Part shown: positions 15,340 to 23,705 of the stretch, one piece after another
Layout: every line of letters begins with the position of its first letter
Position numbering within the stretch: position 1 is the first letter of the stretch
NCBI GenBank assembly: GCA_025354825.1
Contig: JANXMC010000533.1
Span: 1-39,662, forward strand
Direction of reading: 5' to 3'
DNA length: 39,662 bases
Origin: Myxococcales bacterium
GTDB taxonomy: Bacteria; Myxococcota_A; Polyangia; Polyangiales; Polyangiaceae
The notes under the pieces: generated by a model
The model's database searches: none
Told to the model about the DNA's origin: nothing
What the model saw: only the letters and a program-made list of their open reading frames with translations
Program-made: the position numbers and the translations under genes

Positions 15340-15993
15340 GTGAACGAGCGCGAGACAGAGAAGACCGGTGACTTCGAGGCGGCGCTCCAGAACCTCCCCG
15401 TGTTCCCGCTGCCGCAGGTCGTGCTGTTCCCACGAGCGCTCCTCCCGCTCCACATCTTCGAGCCGCGGTATCGGGCCATGCTCAAAGACTGCCTCGCGGG
15501 CCATCGCCACATCGTCATGACCCACGTCGATGCAAGCAGCGGAGCGCGCGAAGGCGTCGTCGCGGGCGTCGGCTACATCGTCGAGCACCAACCGCTCCCC
15601 GACGGCCGCGCCAACATCGTGGTGCAGGGGCGCGCGCGCGTGCGTGTGACCGAGCTCCCCTCGAGCGACCCGTACCGGCGTGTTCGCGCAACGAAGCTCG
15701 AAGACGTCACCAAGCGCGTGTCGCAAGCCGACCGCACGGCTCTCGTGACGGCGGCCGGCGCGTATGCCGGCGAGGTGGGTCGGCGCGATCCGCGTTTCTC
15801 GTTCGCCGTGCCGCCGAACCTCGAGACCGGCGCCCTCGCCGATCTCTGCGCGCACCATCTGATCCTCTCGGCGGAGATGCGCCAAAAGATGCTCGAGGAG
15901 CTCGACGCGAGCCTTCGCGTGCAGTCGGTCATTCGCGAGCTCGCGACGCAACACAGCGCGCTCCTCCACGTGAGCGGAGGCGTTCTCCATTGA
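15340..15993 (+). CDS. LON substrate-binding domain protein
   Basis: The 217-aa protein starts at GTG 15340 (MNERETEKTG). It consists of one LON N-terminal (PUA-like) domain: LPVFPLPQVVLFPRALLPLHIFEPRYR at the start, then a beta-rich body with VQGRARVRV, and helices at the end. No AAA+ or Ser-Lys protease domain follows. Free-standing LON-domain proteins are common, and their role is thought to be substrate or peptide binding. It is 44 nt after the SDR and 13 nt before the Rieske gene. Confidence 0.92.
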   Translation: MNERETEKTGDFEAALQNLPVFPLPQVVLFPRALLPLHIFEPRYRAMLKDCLAGHRHIVMTHVDASSGAREGVVAGVGYIVEHQPLPDGRANIVVQGRARVRVTELPSSDPYRRVRATKLEDVTKRVSQADRTALVTAAGAYAGEVGRRDPRFSFAVPPNLETGALADLCAHHLILSAEMRQKMLEELDASLRVQSVIRELATQHSALLHVSGGVLH

Positions 15994-16006
15994 GCTTGAA
16001 GACCTC

Positions 16007-16339
16007 GTGAAGCTCGTCGGTCGCGTGAAGCGGGACGCCCTGAAGGACGGCGCGATGGTGCGCATTCCGTATCCGCCGTTCGACGTCCTCGTGACCGAGC
16101 TCGAGTCGGGCTACGGCGCCATTGAGGACGCCTGCAACCACGCGGGGGCGAGCTTGCAAGAAGGGACACGCCTCCCTCGAGGGCGCGTGAGCTGCCCCAT
16201 GCACGGCTACGTGTTTTCCCTCTCGACGGGCGAGCTGCTCGTTCCGCGCGGCCTCTGCGATCACCAGCGACGCTTCGTGGCCGACGTCGAAGGCGACGAA
16301 ATCGTCGTGTGGGACCCGTTCCAAATGGTGATCACATGA
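16007..16339 (+). CDS. Rieske [2Fe-2S] ferredoxin
   Basis: The 110-aa protein contains a full Rieske motif: Cys43-x-His45 (CNHAG) and Cys63-x2-His66 (CPMHGYVFSL), which bind a 2Fe-2S cluster. No oxygenase or membrane domain is attached, so it is a soluble electron carrier of the type that serves dioxygenases or nitrite reductases. The track start is GTG 16007, but the best ribosome site (GGAGG, 15976-15980) points to an in-frame ATT at 15989 and not to the GTG. The ATGA overlap with the ATPase gene ties the two together. Confidence 0.92.
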   Translation: MKLVGRVKRDALKDGAMVRIPYPPFDVLVTELESGYGAIEDACNHAGASLQEGTRLPRGRVSCPMHGYVFSLSTGELLVPRGLCDHQRRFVADVEGDEIVVWDPFQMVIT

Positions 16340-17544
16340 GCGGCAAGGCGGCTCCGAACGCGAACGCGAATCCGAACGCGCAGGTACCGGTCGACGGCGA
16401 TGCCGTGGTCATCCTCGACCAGATCGTTCGCCTGGCGGCGAGCTACGGCGCGAGTGACATTCACTTCGAGCCGAAAGACACGCTCATGCAGGTGCGCTTC
16501 CGCGTCGACGGAGCGCTGCTCTTGCAAGCGCCCCTCGCCGTCGCGATCGCGCCGCAAATTCTCTCGCGCATCAAAGTGCTCGCGCGCATGGACATCGCCG
16601 AGCGGCGCGTCCCCCAGGACGGGCAATTTTCCCTCGACATCGGCGGCCCAACGAAGCTGCACCTCCGCGCGTCGACATTCCCGTCGATGTGGGGTGAGAA
16701 GATCGTGCTTCGCCTTCTCTTGGCGGAGACGCTCATCCCCTTCGACAGCCTCGGCTTCGAAGCCGACATCGGTGCGGTGGTTCGAGCCATCGTTCAACGG
16801 CCTCAAGGGTTCGTCCTTGCCTGCGGCCCCACGGGCTCCGGCAAGACGTCGACGCTGTACTCGTTTCTACAGCTCCTCGACACGACGCGCGTGAACGTCG
16901 TGACGCTCGAAGATCCGGTCGAAGTCGAAGTGGCAAGCATCACCCAGGGCCAGGCAAATCCGCGGGCGGGGTTCACCTTCGAGCTCGGTCTTCGCGCCGT
17001 TCTTCGCCAAGACCCAGACGTGATCCTCGTGGGCGAAGTGCGCGACTCTCAGACCGCGGGCATCGCGCTCCAGGCGTCGCTCACTGGGCACATGGTCTTC
17101 TCGACGCTCCATACTTCCGACAGCGTCGAGACGATCGTTCGCCTCGTCGATCTCGGCATCGAGCCGTGGATCATCGCGAACTCGATCTCGGCGGTCGTGG
17201 CGCAGCGCCTGGTGCGCAAGGTCTGCCCCCACTGCCGCACGATGGTGCCTCTCGAGATCGACGTCTGGGACGGCGACGAAGTGATCCTCACGCAAGGCAC
17301 ACAGATTGTGAGGCCCCGCGGCTGCGAGCGGTGCCACGGCGCGGGCTACCGCGGCCGCACGGGGATCTTCGAAGTGCTCGATTTCGACGACGAGCTTCGG
17401 GATCTCATCAAGCGCAAAGCCACGGCGCCGGCGTACCGGGCGATTCTCCAGAAGCGGAAGATTGCGTCCCTCCGGCGGACCGGCCTTCGCAAGGTGCAGC
17501 AGGGGCTCACGTCCGTCGACGAAGTCCTCCGCGTCACCCTCTGA
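16336..17544 (+). CDS. GspE/PilB-type secretion ATPase, short form
   Basis: The 402-aa protein is a type II/IV secretion ATPase. It shows the N2-domain ASDIHFEP motif, Walker A GPTGSGKT (about 164-171), the Asp box TLEDPVEVE, Walker B DPDVILVGEVRD (about 226-237), the His box FSTLHTSDSVE, and a tetracysteine zinc site (CPHC about 297, CERCHGAGYRGR about 332). Full-length GspE or PilB is about 500-570 aa; the N1 domain that docks on GspL or PilZ-type partners is absent. The ATG at 16336 sits in the ATGA overlap with the Rieske gene. No other secretion or pilus gene is nearby. Confidence 0.93.
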   Translation: MSGKAAPNANANPNAQVPVDGDAVVILDQIVRLAASYGASDIHFEPKDTLMQVRFRVDGALLLQAPLAVAIAPQILSRIKVLARMDIAERRVPQDGQFSLDIGGPTKLHLRASTFPSMWGEKIVLRLLLAETLIPFDSLGFEADIGAVVRAIVQRPQGFVLACGPTGSGKTSTLYSFLQLLDTTRVNVVTLEDPVEVEVASITQGQANPRAGFTFELGLRAVLRQDPDVILVGEVRDSQTAGIALQASLTGHMVFSTLHTSDSVETIVRLVDLGIEPWIIANSISAVVAQRLVRKVCPHCRTMVPLEIDVWDGDEVILTQGTQIVRPRGCERCHGAGYRGRTGIFEVLDFDDELRDLIKRKATAPAYRAILQKRKIASLRRTGLRKVQQGLTSVDEVLRVTL

Positions 17545-17698
17545 AATGAAAAGTGCCCGCGCAGAGCAGCTGGGGGGGCAGCCGAGCTCCACGCGAGCGG
17601 TAACCGTACATGCACCTGGTGTGCCATGAAAATGGCTGCGAACTACCAGGGATTCCCCCGTGGCCGACCCGCCGTTTGGATGCAGATCTGAAATTCGG

Positions 17699-17730
17699 AA
17701 AAGCAGGGGTGCAACATTAGGTTGCACCCC
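17699..17730 (-). terminator. Rho-independent terminator for the 1141-aa lipoprotein gene
   Basis: GGGGTGCAAC (17706-17715) and GTTGCACCCC (17721-17730) form a perfect 10-bp stem with a 5-nt loop. On the minus strand it begins 23 nt past the stop and is followed, after TGC, by four Ts. There is no T-run on the plus side, so it serves the minus-strand gene. Confidence 0.75.
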
Positions 17731-17753
17731 CGGGCCTCGACGTCAGGGTTGAG

Positions 17754-20700
17754 TCAGCGCCGGACGCAGCGGAGAGCTCGGCGCACTCGGCCGGAAGCTG
17801 CCGCCACCGAGACTGCGGTCGTGCTGTCGTCTTCGCGACGAGTGACGGTTTTCCTGCCGGTCGTCCGCTCGCCCGGCATGCGCCCGCCGGCCTCGAACCG
17901 TGCGAGCTGCGACGGCTCGAGAGAGCCCGAGACCGACTCGATGCAAGCCCCGTCGCGGCGCAGGTGGAGCCGCGCCATGGGGACCGCGCCCACCGACGCC
18001 GGCGGCTCGGACGGCGACGACGCGCCCGAGCCGGCTGACGCGGCAGTCGCGGCGGACCGTGCGTTCCACATCCGAAGGGGCGCGCCCGTCCACGAGACGT
18101 CGAGGACCCAGCCGGCTTCGTCCCCCTGGCACAACGTTACCGGCGGTCGGTCGCTCAAGTCGGTCGTGCCGAGGGGCTCGGGGTCGCCCATCGCGCCGGT
18201 CTCGAGATCGACGGGGAGAACCCATCGGGACGGCAGATACCGACCGTCGCTCGGCTGCCCTTCGACCACGACGCCGAGCGCGCGACCGTCTGCGCGCCGT
18301 GCGAGCTGCGTTGCCGTATGCGCGGAAGGGTCGCTTCGGCTCTCGCTGTTCGTCGTGGCATCGACCCAGCGTCCCGTGCTTCGAGGGACGCGCGCCATTT
18401 CGCGCGCCAGCGCGCCGTCGATCTGCCAGAGGACGGTCGCCGGCAGCTCGCCCGCGATGGCCGACGTTGCGACGTACCAGCGCCGCCCCACACGCGTCGC
18501 CGCTTCGACGTCGCCGAACGGCTCGTGATCCATACGGCGGGCTTCGACGATGGGCCGGCCGTCTTCGACGACGAGAAGAGTCGTTTCGACCGGGCTCGGG
18601 TGCCGGCCCAAAAGAAGAGCGTGCTGCGGATCGTCGCCGAGGGCCACGGTCCAGAACGCCGTGGTGCTCGCGAAGGACGCGGGGACGCTGGGCGCGCCGA
18701 TCGCTCGCCGTGCGGCTTCGATCGTCACGAAGGGTGACGTCGACGGCGTGGTCGTGTGGACGTCCGTCGAGTCGCCGTAGGGCGAGACCCACCGCGCGAC
18801 CCAGCGCGAGCTCTTGTCCCAGTCGCCCGTCTTCGGCCCCCACGCATAGAGCCGCGCGAGGGGGCCCGTTCGCGGGGCGCGCGACAGAATGTCGAGCGCT
18901 TCGGCGGTGACGGCGACCTCGTCGGCGCGAACCGTAGGCGACGATGCGGCGTAGAAGGGCGAGAGGTCGCCCATGGGCGGCGTGCCGAAGGGCGCGAAAA
19001 GGCCGATGCCCGCACGCATCGAAGGCTGCGCGAATGGCGGAAGACGAGGGGTCGCGAGCGGGGTGAGCGCAGCGCCGCCGGGCGGTGACGCCGAGCTCCC
19101 TTGCGAAGGCGCCGGCGGGCCGAGGTCGCAGACAAGATCGAGCGGCGCGAGGGCCGTTGCGGGGCGCCGAGCCGGCGGCGGCGCTTCGGGGAGCGGCGGC
19201 CGTTTCGCGTCGCCCCACCCGACACGGAGCCACCCCGCCGCCGTGCAGCCAATAGGGCCGCAGGCGCGCGACGTCACTTGCCGGGTTGGAACGAGAGGCT
19301 CGGGGACGTCGAGCGCCGTCCACGTCATTCCTCCATCGACGGTCTCGTACCCCCGGCGCGACGCCGACCATCCGAGGCCGTAGCGCCCCGACACCATCGG
19401 TGCGCCGAGATCTTTCACGAGCTTGCCGACGTGCGCCGTCGCCGAGCTCGCATCGACCTCGATGCCGAGGAACGTGCCGCCCGCCTCTATCCAGCCGCTG
19501 AGCACACCCGACGTTCGCTCTTCGAAGCCGTCGAGCCAGGCGCCGTTTCGCACGATGCGCGTGACATCGGGGTCGACGACCAGGGCGGACAGATCGAGCG
19601 ACCGTGTCTGCGCCGTGCCGTGATCGAGAATCGTCAGGCGTGCCGCGGCCAGCACCCCTTCGGGCGGCGTGATGACGGCGACGCGCCCATCGGCGAGGGG
19701 GACGACGCGCTCGCCGCCGTTGGTTCCGCGAACACGAACGTCGCGCCAGGCCGACGCCATCGGGCCGGACGCGAGGGCCCCGAGCACGCAGTACGACCGC
19801 TCGGCGCCGTCCTCTTCGGCGAGCGCGCTCTCGGCACACGGCCCGTGCACCGCGAGGGCGCCGTTGCCCGCGGCGAGAACCGCGCGGGGCGTGTCGAAGC
19901 GCTTCACGTCGACGAGGGCGCCCGACGCCTCGTCGTAGGCGTAGATCGCGGTCTGCCCGCGGGGCTCGCCGCAGACGAAGCCGAAGGTCGAAACGCTGCT
20001 GGCGACGCGCGTGTCGAAGCGCATCGCGTGGCACCGGGAAGGCTTGAGCGCGTAGGCGTCGCGTGCGACGTCGACGAGGGCGCCGTCGTCCAGACGAACG
20101 CGCCCGAGGCTGCCGTCGCGCGCGACGATCGCCGTGCCGTCGCCGAGCGGGAAGCCGTCTTCGACCGCCGCCGTGAGCGGGCGTTTTCCGAAGGTGCGGA
20201 GGCCGTCGAGGTTCGCGCTCGTGCTGCCGGCGGAGAAGCTCGCGCTGGTCGTCACCGCCGTGGGTGCAGACTGCACGGATTCGGCGGCGCGCCCCACCTG
20301 CCCATCGGGCCGCACTTCGTAGGCGACCTTGGCGTGGGTCGTGTCCTCGCCGGTGACCACGAGGAGGTCGCCCACGAGGTCGACGGAGGTTGCGTCGATC
20401 GGAAGACCGAGGGGCTTCCACGTGGCGCCCGCATCGAACGTCGCGACGACGCCGCGGAGATCGTTCACGGCGACCGCGCGCCAGCCGTCGGCCGCGGCAT
20501 ACGCGCCGACGACCGACGAGCCGGGCCAAGGCCCCACGTCGAGGCGCGCCCCCGTACGGGGATCGATCGCCTGGTGGGTGCCGCGATCGCCCCTCACGTA
20601 GACGCGATCGAGCCCGACGAAGATGCGGACGATCTCGTTGGGCGACGTGAAGATCGGCGAGATCGGCGACAGCCACTGATCGGCGCGCCAGACGGTGTTG

Positions 20701-21179
20701 CCAAGGACGTAGAGGAACCCACCGCCGAGGCGCTCGGGGAGCATCGCCGTGGCCTTGGGCGGCTGCGGGAGCCTGTCGATCGCGGCTTGCATCGCGCCGA
20801 AGGGAAGGCTCACGAGGCGCACGCCGCCGGCGATGCCCCGCACGCCGCCGCCGGCTTCAACGCCGTAGAGGCGGAGGTCGTCGACGGACTCGGGCACGAC
20901 GCGTGCGCCGACGACGGTAGGATCGACGGCGCGCAGGGACGTCGCCGCCGACGCGTTGCCCCCCGCGCGCGCCGGCTTTGCCGCCGGCTGCGCGTCGACG
21001 CGAAGGTGAGCCCGCGCGCTCTCGGGCGACCTCGCGAAGAAAGTCCCGCTCGCGCCTCGCGCCGCGCATCCATTCGTAAGGGCGAGCGCCACGACGATGC
21101 AGCGGCTGGCGGCGATGGCCGCACCGGCGGACGCCCCGGCCGCGCCGCCTCGCTTCGGGCCCGGCAGCGCTCGTCCCAT
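17754..21179 (-). CDS. Large exported beta-propeller lipoprotein
   Basis: The 1141-aa protein has a basic then hydrophobic leader ending near LALTNGC, a weak lipobox (Thr at -3) at about residue 39, so it is probably membrane-anchored. The body is beta-rich, with Asp-box/BNR-like motifs such as TFDAGATWKPL and TVDGGMTWTAL and blade-like GGGFLYVLGNTVWRAD, which suggest one or more propellers. About 20 cysteines are scattered through it. The C-terminus is Ser/Ala-rich and basic. No enzyme motif is visible. It stands alone, with its own terminator and the asd region behind it. It covers very long antisense ORFs (977 and 780 aa) that are shadows. Confidence 0.85.
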   Translation of the reverse strand: MGRALPGPKRGGAAGASAGAAIAASRCIVVALALTNGCAARGASGTFFARSPESARAHLRVDAQPAAKPARAGGNASAATSLRAVDPTVVGARVVPESVDDLRLYGVEAGGGVRGIAGGVRLVSLPFGAMQAAIDRLPQPPKATAMLPERLGGGFLYVLGNTVWRADQWLSPISPIFTSPNEIVRIFVGLDRVYVRGDRGTHQAIDPRTGARLDVGPWPGSSVVGAYAAADGWRAVAVNDLRGVVATFDAGATWKPLGLPIDATSVDLVGDLLVVTGEDTTHAKVAYEVRPDGQVGRAAESVQSAPTAVTTSASFSAGSTSANLDGLRTFGKRPLTAAVEDGFPLGDGTAIVARDGSLGRVRLDDGALVDVARDAYALKPSRCHAMRFDTRVASSVSTFGFVCGEPRGQTAIYAYDEASGALVDVKRFDTPRAVLAAGNGALAVHGPCAESALAEEDGAERSYCVLGALASGPMASAWRDVRVRGTNGGERVVPLADGRVAVITPPEGVLAAARLTILDHGTAQTRSLDLSALVVDPDVTRIVRNGAWLDGFEERTSGVLSGWIEAGGTFLGIEVDASSATAHVGKLVKDLGAPMVSGRYGLGWSASRRGYETVDGGMTWTALDVPEPLVPTRQVTSRACGPIGCTAAGWLRVGWGDAKRPPLPEAPPPARRPATALAPLDLVCDLGPPAPSQGSSASPPGGAALTPLATPRLPPFAQPSMRAGIGLFAPFGTPPMGDLSPFYAASSPTVRADEVAVTAEALDILSRAPRTGPLARLYAWGPKTGDWDKSSRWVARWVSPYGDSTDVHTTTPSTSPFVTIEAARRAIGAPSVPASFASTTAFWTVALGDDPQHALLLGRHPSPVETTLLVVEDGRPIVEARRMDHEPFGDVEAATRVGRRWYVATSAIAGELPATVLWQIDGALAREMARVPRSTGRWVDATTNSESRSDPSAHTATQLARRADGRALGVVVEGQPSDGRYLPSRWVLPVDLETGAMGDPEPLGTTDLSDRPPVTLCQGDEAGWVLDVSWTGAPLRMWNARSAATAASAGSGASSPSEPPASVGAVPMARLHLRRDGACIESVSGSLEPSQLARFEAGGRMPGERTTGRKTVTRREDDSTTAVSVAAASGRVRRALRCVRR

Positions 21180-21205
21180 GCCTCTAGACTACGCGAACGG
21201 CGCGA

Positions 21206-21280
21206 TCAGACCAGCGCGTGGCCGCCGTCGACGTGCACCGTCGTCCCGGCGGCAAGGCGGTTCCCCATGAGAAGCTCCCA
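21206..21280 (-). pseudogene. Possible C-terminal remnant of an SDR gene
   Basis: The minus strand reads WELLMGNRLAAGTTVHVDGG and ends HALV-stop. The AGTTVHVDGG segment is typical of SDR C-termini (TGTTLHVDGG-type). Only about 25 codons match, and upstream the frame loses similarity with no start, so this would be a decayed 3' end. Chance resemblance in GC-rich DNA cannot be excluded. Confidence 0.3.
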
Positions 21281-21478
21281 CCGACCGCGTGAGCCGTGCC
21301 GTCGCGCACCACCAAGCGGCCGCGGGCGGGCGCTCACTTGCCCGTCCGCGTTCGCCGTGCGATCGCGTGAAGCGCCGCGCCGCGTCACCTTGCCCCATCC
21401 GGAGCGTGGAGCTAGCGTCCACGGGTCACGAACGCGCCCGTAAATCTCGGGCGTTCCGCGAGAGAGGTGAGGATCGTC

Positions 21479-22483
21479 ATGGCATATGTCGTTGCGGTGG
21501 TCGGAGCCACGGGTGCAGTGGGTCGCGAGATGTTGCGCACGCTCGAAGGGCGCAAGTTCCCGATGAAGAAGCTCGTGCTCCTCGCGAGCCCCCGCAGCGC
21601 TGGCCAGAAGCTCCCGTTCAACGGCACAGAGATCACGATCGAGGCGCTCACATCGGCGTCTTTTGACGGCGTCGACGTCGCGCTCTTCAGCGCGGGCTCC
21701 TCGGTCTCCCTCGAGTGGGGGCCCATCGCCGCCAAGGCTGGCGCCGTCGTCATCGACAACTCCAGCGCCTGGCGAATGGACAAAGACGTTCCGCTCGTTG
21801 TCCCCGAGGTGAACATGGCGGCAGCCGCCAACCGTCCGAAGGGGATCATCGCAAACCCCAACTGCTCGACGATTCAAATGGTCGTTGCGCTCAAGCCGCT
21901 CCACGACGCCGCCGGCATCAAGCACATCGTCGTCTCCACGTACCAAGCGACGAGCGGCAAAGGGCACGCGGCGGTCGAAGACCTTCTCGCGCAGACGAAG
22001 CAGCTCCTCGCCGGCGAGACCGTGACGCCGACGGTGTTCCCCGGGCAGATCGCCGGAAACCTCATCATCGATTGGAAGGCCGGCGCCGACGACTACTCCG
22101 AAGAGGAGTGGAAGATGGTGAACGAAACCCGCAAAATCATGGGCGACGACACGATCGGCGTCTCGCCGACGACGGTGCGCGTGCCGGTCGTGAACAGCCA
22201 CTCGGAGGCGATTCACGTGCAGTTCAAACGCCCGATGACGGCCGCCGAAGCGAAGATGTTGCTCAAGACGGCCGAAGGCGTTGTGCTCGCCGACGCGCCC
22301 TACGCCCCGGGCAACTCGCCGCAGCCGCTCCACGCCACGGGGACCGATGCCGTGTACGTCGGGCGCGTTCGCGACGACCTCGCCGTCCCCGGCGCAATCA
22401 ACATGTGGGTCGTGAGCGACAACCTCCGTAAAGGCGCAGCTCTCAACGCCGTGCAGATCGCCGAGCGGCTCTTTCCGCGCTGA
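21479..22483 (+). CDS. asd: Aspartate-semialdehyde dehydrogenase
   Basis: Asd reduces aspartyl phosphate to aspartate semialdehyde, the branch point for lysine, diaminopimelate, threonine and methionine. The 334-aa protein has the NADP motif VVGATGAVG (residues 7-15), active-site Cys129 in NPNCSTIQM, substrate-binding STYQATSGKG, and a C-terminal RVPVVNSHSEAIHV. A clear GAGGTGAGG ribosome site precedes the ATG at 21479, so the track GTG at 21467 is not used. A GC-rich hairpin (CGCCCG/CGGGCG, 21435-21453) lies just upstream. Its 3' end overlaps the convergent lytic-transglycosylase-like gene by 41 bp. Confidence 0.97.
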   Translation: MAYVVAVVGATGAVGREMLRTLEGRKFPMKKLVLLASPRSAGQKLPFNGTEITIEALTSASFDGVDVALFSAGSSVSLEWGPIAAKAGAVVIDNSSAWRMDKDVPLVVPEVNMAAAANRPKGIIANPNCSTIQMVVALKPLHDAAGIKHIVVSTYQATSGKGHAAVEDLLAQTKQLLAGETVTPTVFPGQIAGNLIIDWKAGADDYSEEEWKMVNETRKIMGDDTIGVSPTTVRVPVVNSHSEAIHVQFKRPMTAAEAKMLLKTAEGVVLADAPYAPGNSPQPLHATGTDAVYVGRVRDDLAVPGAINMWVVSDNLRKGAALNAVQIAERLFPR

Positions 22484-23705
22484 CGAGAGAACGGAGCCGC
22501 GCGCGTGCCCTTGAACGCGCGCGCGGCCGTCTCGAAGACGCAATCGCGGCGAACGCCGCGAACGCGGTGAGCACGGCCCACGTTTCGCCGCGGCTGCCCG
22601 GTGTCGATAGGCCCACCACCGTGCAGCCGCACCCTCCGCTGTCGGCGGGCGCGAAGCTCGGTCTAGGCGTGCCGAGCCCTGCATCGCGAGCTCGCGGGGG
22701 CGGAGTCGCGCTCGCGATGGGGAACGACGGATCGGTGATGGGGCCGGTCACGAACGGCGCGCCGCCGTCGGTGGAGGGATTCGTCGTCACCGCGTCGCAC
22801 GCCGACGCATGCGTCGCTCGCGTTGTCGCGCAGCTCGTGGGGCTCGCGCACGACGGCTCGTCGAGCGCGGGCGGGCGCGTCCCATCGCCAATCGCGCCCC
22901 GATTCGGGTATGCGGCCGCGAGCGCAGGCCAGTGAGCCGCCGACGGCGGGTTCTCCATCCAGCCGTAAATCCGCTCTTGGTACGCATAGGCGCCGCCGTT
23001 CTTTGGATTGTACGGGCCGCGGTTCGCCTTGAGGTTCGGGTTGTTCGGGTTGTTCGAATAGGCGAGCCCGTTGTACGCCCAGAGCGCCGTGTACCAGTCC
23101 TCGACGACGTCGGGGTTGCTGTCGCCGACGCAGCTCGTGGCGGCCCATTTGTCGCGCAAGATGAGCGTGCCGGTCGCAAGGTTGTACGTCGCGTCCGAGG
23201 CGACGCGCGCGGGATCGAAGACCGTCGTTTCGCCGACGTGCATGCCGCTCGTGACCTGGCTTACCCCGTAGCCGCAATCGAACGACACGATGGTGCGCTC
23301 GCCCGCGCCGACCGACGTCTCGGGCGCGTCGGGCACACAGAACTGCACCCAACCGCTCTCGACCATCGCGAGCGCCTTCAGCACATGGCAGGGGAAATGC
23401 GCGTCGACGAGGGCGACCGGCTTCGGCTTCAAGCACCCCGAGTCGATCTTCGAAATCGCAGGCCCGTCCGCCCCCCACGACGCTTTTCCGCCGGACACTT
23501 TTGCGAAGATCCCGTTCCACGCGGCGGGGGTCGGATTCGTCCCGAGGGTCGGCTCGACACCGCAGCGCACGCCCGTCGCGGTCCCCGCCGGCGTATAGCT
23601 CGGGCAGTAGGCGTAGGCCGACGACGCTTGCATCGCGAGCGCCACCGCGCAGGCGATCCCCGCGGTCGCGAAGGGCGCGCGCAGGCGCTTGCGCGACCGC
23701 TTCAT
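22443..23705 (-). CDS. Secreted lytic transglycosylase-like protein with MYXO-CTERM-like anchor
   Basis: The 420-aa protein has a Sec signal (about 1-33). The central domain carries ALAMVESGWVQF (Glu116), GYGVSQVTSGM and AYNGLAYSNN, an order that fits goose-type/SLT lysozyme folds that cut peptidoglycan. Glu116 is the likely catalytic residue. A Ser/Pro-rich linker leads to GGCGCTVVGL, a hydrophobic helix and an Arg-rich tail, the MYXO-CTERM sorting pattern of myxobacteria, implying cleavage and surface anchoring. The ATG overlaps the stop of the upstream propeller gene (ATGA), so the two are coupled. The 3' end overlaps asd by 41 bp. Confidence 0.85.
   Translation of the reverse strand: MKRSRKRLRAPFATAGIACAVALAMQASSAYAYCPSYTPAGTATGVRCGVEPTLGTNPTPAAWNGIFAKVSGGKASWGADGPAISKIDSGCLKPKPVALVDAHFPCHVLKALAMVESGWVQFCVPDAPETSVGAGERTIVSFDCGYGVSQVTSGMHVGETTVFDPARVASDATYNLATGTLILRDKWAATSCVGDSNPDVVEDWYTALWAYNGLAYSNNPNNPNLKANRGPYNPKNGGAYAYQERIYGWMENPPSAAHWPALAAAYPNRGAIGDGTRPPALDEPSCASPTSCATTRATHASACDAVTTNPSTDGGAPFVTGPITDPSFPIASATPPPRARDAGLGTPRPSFAPADSGGCGCTVVGLSTPGSRGETWAVLTAFAAFAAIASSRRPRARSRARARLRSLVSAERAARRSARR

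Noticed and set aside
17743-20676. 977-aa minus-strand ORF (other frame of the large lipoprotein)
   Set aside because: Arg-rich, low-complexity translation with no motif; the 1141-aa frame has a leader, BNR motifs and proper codon bias. It is a GC-rich shadow.
19101-21443. 780-aa plus-strand ORF antisense to the large lipoprotein
   Set aside because: Poor composition (Arg/Gly/Asp repeats) and overlaps the asd region; a known artefact of high-GC genes.
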